A DNA stretch of 64,000 nucleotides from Uranotaenia lowii (taxonomy: Eukaryota; Arthropoda; Insecta; Diptera; Culicidae), in contig NC_073691.1 of NCBI RefSeq assembly GCF_029784155.1, positions 124,682,714-124,746,713 on the forward strand, in the 5' to 3' direction. Within the stretch, counting starts at the first letter, position 1. Each line of letters starts with the position of its first letter. A program made the translations under genes and the position numbers. Under the pieces are notes generated by a model. That model saw only the letters and a list, made by a program, of their open reading frames with translations. It ran no database searches and was not told the DNA's origin. This document shows positions 58,986 to 64,000 of this stretch, one piece after another.

Positions 58986-61217
58986 ACCCTTTAGTTGGGG
59001 TATAAGATTTAATTAGCTTTTTATACGCTGTAAAATAAGTTGTTCAAGTTTTTTATTCTCTGTTAGTGTTATTCGAAAAAAAATGTAATTACTCACTGCC
59101 TGTTGAATTTGTTTATCAGTTATATTCCAAGTTAACTGAGATTCCTGAAGCTTAAAAATATGCCTAGCATAGTAATAAAATTTCAATTTAAACCTGATTT
59201 AATTTGCAAACAACAATCGCCCATTCGAAGAGCGATGTACATATACAGGCTGCAAAAGAGACAAGAGTTTTAACACAGCTTCATCCAAACCCCACTCCAT
59301 CTGTTTCAGGAGAAAGTCATCTCCCTCTTGATAGGTATACAAGCTGTGTGGATGTATATTCCAACACGATGGAAAACTGGAAAAGAGGAAGTATTCTCCT
59401 GGGTGTTTGTTTTTCCGAGGCTTCTGGCTTGTTTTGCTGGGTAAACTTTACGTCGGCGAATAAAACAGCACGTTAACGATGGGGTACCTACTAAAAGAAG
59501 GAAGCAAAAAGTTGGATAGATAATTACTCCGTGCGTATTGCGCAGGTGATTCGTGCAACTCTAACTTAGTTTGATTCAGAATGGGAATCGCACTTTTAGA
59601 AACTTGAAATTGAATTTATTTTTTTTTGCATCAGCTATAAACAATTTGAAATTCTGCTATTAATTTTCAAACTGAGTCCTACGCTGATACAATTACAACT
59701 ATGAGACTGCAGAATTAATTTAAATTAAATGACTTATAAAATAAATTCTTTGAAGGAAATAGTTTGGTTCAAATTTTGAAGTCAAAAAATGACCAGTTTG
59801 ACGGTGTTTCTTCTTCTTATCAACCTTTTTGGCCACGCGACGCGTTACCGAAACGAGCAAATAGAGCCGTTATCCGTCGTAGTTACATATAATCAGCATC
59901 CGAAATATTCCACCCTCCTAAATAAAGATGAACATTCCGAGCCCAGCGCTAAAATAGGGTGCGTGCTCAAATTAGTCTAATTACTAACGCAAACCGAACC
60001 AACAGCGGCAGCAAACTTTGATCTGAGCTCGGGATGGGGAAGTTGCAGGACTGTGAAACTCGTGTCGTGAAACGTAAAAAAAGACTGGGAAAGCAAATTC
60101 TGTTGGTGGCAAATGAAAGCCAAACAATAATGTTCAATTTCATCAAAGTATTCCGGGGATGAATGAATGGATGTTGATTTCGCATTCGAATAGATTGAGA
60201 CGTTAATGACGGTTGATCGTGAGTGCATATTTTGGACACCTTCGTGGAAAATAGTGCCCTTTTTTCAAGTTCATAGTTCTAAATTCTGAGTGAGTTTTTT
60301 AACGTGCAATAAAAAATTTCATTGTAAAAAAGAAGCCTCGCTGGTTGAGCTAAATAGAAAATAAATATTAGATTGACTTCAATCAGTTTATTATCAGCAA
60401 TTTCGCACTACCTGAAAATTGTAACTAAAATCTTATTTCCAAATGGATTCCCGATCAAGAGAACGTATCAAAATAATAGCCTAAACATATCTCAACTAGA
60501 TATTTACATATATCTAATCCAGTTATAATTTTATATTCAAAGTTTTCAATTCAAAATTTGATCAGTATGGATTATATCTTATTTCGATTGATATGCTTGA
60601 ATGGGAATGAGTTCATTTTCAACGATCAAGATTTTGTTCCTGATTATAATAAAATATTGAGAAAATATTTTATTTCAATGCGCATTTTTCTGTTCAATGA
60701 AATACAGACATCGAAGTCAACGTTTCAAACTGGACTACAAGGAGTTTCTATCAACAGTTTCACAAAATTTAATCTTTGTTTGGGAAACCAAAAATCGAGC
60801 ATCAATGGAGCGAACACTGCAAGTCATTGACACTTCACTAGAAATTATCCTCAAAGCATTCATATCTCAATGAGTTATTCTATTATAAGGTTTCGACCTG
60901 CTCTATACTACCTATGCTACCTGAATGAGGTATAAGCTTGTTATAAGAATATCATAAAGAGATATGATTAAGCTATCATTGTTAAGTTTTTGTGTTATAC
61001 TTAATTTGAGATATTTCAACATCCTACGAGTTCCAAGTTATAACTCATTTTGATAGAAAAAATGACTTTCAAAATTTTGAAAAATTGATATAAAAATAAA
61101 AGATGGAAACTTGAAATTATTGCAGAATTTCGATGCATAGCTTTTCATCCTTACGTAACTTACCTTATTATCTTCTAAAGAATTCGAAAAAAAATTCCAA
61201 TTTAAGCGACGACCTTA
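58986..61217. other. No proven gene
   Basis: 59.2-59.5 kb and 59.8-60.2 kb are less AT-biased and single-copy-looking. A 63-codon ATG frame at 59789-59980 begins with a hydrophobic stretch (MTSLTVFLLLINLFGHATRY) but has no family match. The remainder is AT-rich. Confidence 0.3.
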
Positions 61218-61310
61218 GAGCAAGTTCACTGGTGTTGCGAAAAAGTGGTAGAAATTTTGACATTTTGAAAATTTTACCATGCAAAAATCTTTTTAAGATC
61301 TTTGGGCGTT
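61218..61310 (+). mobile_element. Left fragment of the TTA-flanked foldback MITE
   Basis: TTA then GAGCAAGTTCACTGGTGTTG and AAAAGTGGTAGAAATTTTGA match the left arm of 25464-25764. It is cut off where LINE-related sequence starts, suggesting that the LINE inserted into, or recombined with, the MITE. Confidence 0.75.
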
Positions 61311-61503
61311 ATATTTTTCGTTTTAATTGCTGAAAACCTCTCTAAACTGTTTCCGAACGTACGAAGTCTTTCGCGAGATAAGAAAATTGCAGTGCAGTTC
61401 AAGTAATTTTAGTAAAATAACAATTTTGGAAACATCGAAACTAGCCAATTGTGTTACTTCGAAGGAGCATTTTGTTTACCATCACATTCTTACGAACGCC
61501 GCA

Positions 61504-62251
61504 ATGGATACAAAGCTGACATCGTTAATTCGTGCCACTGTGTTGGAAGCACTCGAGGAGTCCCTTGGAAGTGTGCGTAAACTAACATCATCGATACAGC
61601 ATGCAATGGATGAACTCACAAAGGAGATAATAAAAATAAAACAAGCCCAGAAAACCCAAGCAGCTATCTTTGACCAACTACGATCAAAAGTTAGCGAAAA
61701 ATCCCTTAACCAGCTTAAAATGGACCAGTTGGATATCACCCGCCGTCTCAACTACGCCGAGCAATGTCGAATTGATAACGACGTTATTATTTCAAACGTC
61801 GAGCAGAATGCCGAACTAGATACACTTTCCCTAGTTCTCAATCTCTCCCAAGCGAACAAACTTCCATTGGCACCAAATGACATCATGTTCTGCAAACGCA
61901 TGAATTCAACCAACAAGTTTGGTATCGCACCGATACTTGTTCGCTTCTACGATGCGTCGCGCAAGCACCTTTTTGTACTGCACTCCCAGCGGAGACGAAT
62001 GAACAATAGACAACTTGGACATCATAGTACTCGAAACTTTCACGTCAACCACCGTTGGACACCAGCTTATAAACATCTGGATAAACATCTTACTGCGTGC
62101 GCTAGAAAAAAAATCAGGCTACTCCGCATATTATAGACATGGACTGTTTTTTCTGCGGAGCCACCCGGAGCGTGCGCTCATTTCGATTCGTGTACCTGAA
62201 GATATCCCGCCAATGCTACAAAACGTCGTCTGCGTACACAACGATAAGTAA
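61504..62251 (+). pseudogene. LINE ORF1 (coiled-coil / RRM-like), frameshifted
   Basis: The ATG at 61504 (CGCAATGG context) starts MDTKLTSLIRATVLEALEES. A Lys/Gln-rich coiled coil spans about residues 20-90, and an RRM-like part follows (NDVIISNVEQNAEL; APILVRFYDASRKHLFVLH). In the starting frame it stops at 62136 with an atypical end. In the next frame, sequence after the A8 run at 62106-62113 reads SGYSAYYRHGLFFLRSHPER and continues to a stop at 62251, as expected for these ORF1 C-termini. A one-base slip in A8 is the likely break. ORF1 proteins of this kind are RNA-binding chaperones of retrotransposition. Confidence 0.75.
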
Positions 62252-62394
62252 AAACATTTCACTCATCAATTTATTTTTGCTACTAGAACCTCTCCATAGA
62301 TTCCATACCCATCAAGCTAATCCATTATCACCCTACCAACCCCTCCCGTACCCCCTCACCGTAATGCTGAAAACTAAAATCGAAACCACTGCTG

Positions 62395-62450
62395 TTGTTG
62401 TTGTTGTTGTTGCTGATTCTTCTGCCGCTGCTGCTGTCGCTATTGCTAGT
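62395..62450. repeat. GTT/GCT triplet-rich stretch
   Basis: (GTT)6 followed by GCTGCTGCTGTCGCT, between LINE ORF1 and ORF2. Probably slippage in the element's inter-ORF spacer. Confidence 0.7.
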
Positions 62451-62487
62451 GCGATATCGCTTGTAATAATTAATCACTCTTGCGATC

Positions 62488-63354
62488 ATGGATGATCATA
62501 ATTTCATTGGGAATTCTATTATCACCTATTCGTCAAATGCAAACAGTATTCCATCCGTTTGTTTGAACATTTTATACGTAAACATCAGAAGCTGTAGAAA
62601 TAAAATTGATCTATTCGAAATGTTCTTGCAAAATTTAAACAGACGTATCGATGTAATAACATTAGCAGAAACATGGTTGTACCAAGATGAAATATTCAAC
62701 ATTGACACTTATATTTCGTACCATTGCACTAGAGAGAATCACCCAGGAGGAGGTGTTTCAATTCTTATCAATGAAGATATTAGCTCGCAGATTATTCATT
62801 GTGAGCACTCAGATGATTCTGATTATTTAATTATAAAATTACCAGAATTCTGCATGAATGTCGCTGGAATTTATAATCCTGGAAGAAACGTTCCACAATT
62901 TTTAAGCAAGTTAGACACGTTATTATCTAGTTTTCCCAACAGCGTCGTAATCGGAGATTTCAATCTGAACCTATTGAATCCTGATGATCGACATGTTTTG
63001 GATTATAATAATACAATCGAAAGTAATGGATTCTCAATCCTTAACCTTGTGAATGAAACTTTTGCAACACGTGAATCAAACACTGTTAAGACAGTTATTG
63101 ATCATGCGCTCACTGATCTCCTAACAAATGACTACCATTTTTCATTAATCAGCATTGATCCTGATCTCTCTGATCACAAATCCATAGTACTTTCTATAAA
63201 AGATTTGAATAACGTTAGCAAAAACAAAGCTAACAGTTTTACCAAAACCATATTGAATCACGAAAATATTAATGCCACTGATTTGAATGTAGATCATGTA
63301 TGCAATTTCAGTGAACTTGTAACTTGTCGATTCAATTTCCATCTTATCAGATAA
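62488..63354 (+). pseudogene. LINE ORF2 endonuclease domain (reverse transcriptase missing)
   Basis: 288 residues from the ATG at 62488. AP-type endonuclease landmarks are all present: VNIRS (Asn32), AETW (Glu61), GGGVSILI, GIYNPGRN (Tyr129), VVIGDFNLNL (Asp157, Asn159), TVIDHALT (Asp205, His206) and LSDHKSIVLSI (Asp229, His230). The domain that nicks target DNA thus looks intact. The frame ends about 50 residues after it, where the linker to reverse transcriptase should start. No RT motif follows in any frame to the window end. Confidence 0.85.
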
Positions 63355-63360
63355 CTATAC

Positions 63361-64000
63361 GATTGGAAATACCTGTATTATTATAATAATTAAGTAAATA
63401 TATAATTTCTAGATATGATTGAAACTTTTTTTCTAGAAATGAATAAAACGGAACTATTCTTCTTCCATATGGGTGCACGGATTCACCGCACTTGCAGTTT
63501 GGTGTAGTTAAGATGAGGTGATTCCGAACACCCATGGTGGAAAAACATTTCCATTTTATAACAAAAATATTACCGAATAAGTAACAAAATAATATCCAAA
63601 GAAAAATGTTAAGAATATTATGTTATAAAAAAAATCCCTTTTACCAGTCATTTTGACTGGTCACGGTCCGAATAGGTATATTCATTTTGCGGTCCTTCTA
63701 GTGTTAAAGTAGGGGGACTAACATGAAATCGTAATACAAAAAGTTGAATTGGATATCAGTTTAGTTTATTCGTAAATATGTTTCCCGAAAGTTTACAATA
63801 TGCAAATTGGACACTAACGATTTGAGGTATCTAAAAGTGAACTGATTTTGGATAAATGAGCGATCCTTCAATTGACACTCTATCCGGTCTCTCTCTGTAA
63901 GGTGGATAGACAGGCATTAGTGCGCCAATAGAAGAATGCATAGTTAGGTAATGTTACTGTACAGGCGTTACAATTCATGGGAACTTTTCATCAACATGCC
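63361..64000. other. No gene; SINE-tail-like fragment inside
   Basis: GGGTGCACGGATTCACCGCA at 63471-63490 is the reverse complement of the SINE body near 37532-37554. ACACCCATGGTGG at 63529-63541 matches the same SINE segment in forward sense, so a rearranged SINE end may be present. The rest is AT-rich. Confidence 0.5.

Larger units (their letters stand above)
61320..63360 (+). mobile_element. CR1/Jockey-superclade LINE, 3'-truncated
   Basis: Contains ORF1 followed about 240 bp later by ORF2, which carries the endonuclease only. There is no reverse transcriptase and no 3' tail. Having the 5' side and lacking the 3' side is the reverse of normal LINE truncation. This points to a later deletion or an abortive rearrangement. 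Confidence 0.8.

Noticed and set aside
47000..64000. ChAT coding exons downstream of VAChT
   Set aside because: No frame shows choline/carnitine acyltransferase motifs; the longer frames are LINE or mariner remnants or AT-driven.

Overview
The window reads as intronic and intergenic DNA of a dipteran insect, most likely a mosquito with a large, transposon-rich genome. It is AT-rich, has almost no long open frames, and is crowded with small inverted-repeat elements, Tc1/mariner remnants, tRNA-derived SINEs and pieces of non-LTR retrotransposons. The species cannot be named from the sequence alone.

The one clear, intact host gene is an uninterrupted 594-codon vesicular acetylcholine transporter (VAChT) on the + strand at 44657-46441. 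In animals VAChT is normally nested in the first intron of choline acetyltransferase (ChAT) and shares its promoter and first exon. No ChAT coding exon is recognisable here, so the flanks are best read as expanded intron 1 of a cholinergic locus (inference). A second gene may begin at the left edge, where a 15-codon frame with a good start context runs off the window on the minus strand (1-47).

Layout: 0-2.5 kb, a near-perfect 988-bp tandem duplication that contains a ~104-bp minisatellite. 3.4-5.5 kb, a MITE fragment and a 0.7-kb foldback element. 5.5-9 kb, mostly single-copy AT-rich DNA ending in an extreme G14/C23 hairpin. 10-13 kb, a deleted mariner, a TTA-flanked foldback MITE, a 954-bp TIR element and a 416-bp MITE. 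13.9-18.8 kb, a dense nest in which a 923-bp block was copied 2.9 kb downstream between two 181-bp direct repeats, next to three-deep nested elements. 18.8-23.7 kb, more long TIR elements and a pogo-type MITE. 25.4-28.7 kb, a MITE, a dead Tc1 element and a 1-kb giant palindrome built of GGCCGAATG-type repeats. 32-35 kb, MITE fragments around a 183-bp (TA)n tract. 35.3-37.9 kb, a ~149-bp-period tandem array split by a SINE with a perfect long target-site duplication. 40.9-42.4 kb, a second, inverted copy of the GGCCGAATG element and a 605-bp TIR element. 44-46.4 kb, VAChT, followed by about 5 kb of AT-rich, transposon-poor DNA that may be a long 3' UTR. 50.8-58.9 kb, MITEs, a mariner split by an RTE LINE 3' end, a CACAGTG-ended element with a 5-bp duplication, and another dead mariner. 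61.3-63.4 kb, ORF1 and the endonuclease part of ORF2 of a CR1/Jockey-type LINE lacking its reverse transcriptase.

Only VAChT has a clear cellular role: loading acetylcholine into synaptic vesicles. The rest records repeated waves of transposition into this locus, and several insertion orders can be read directly from nesting and target-site duplications.
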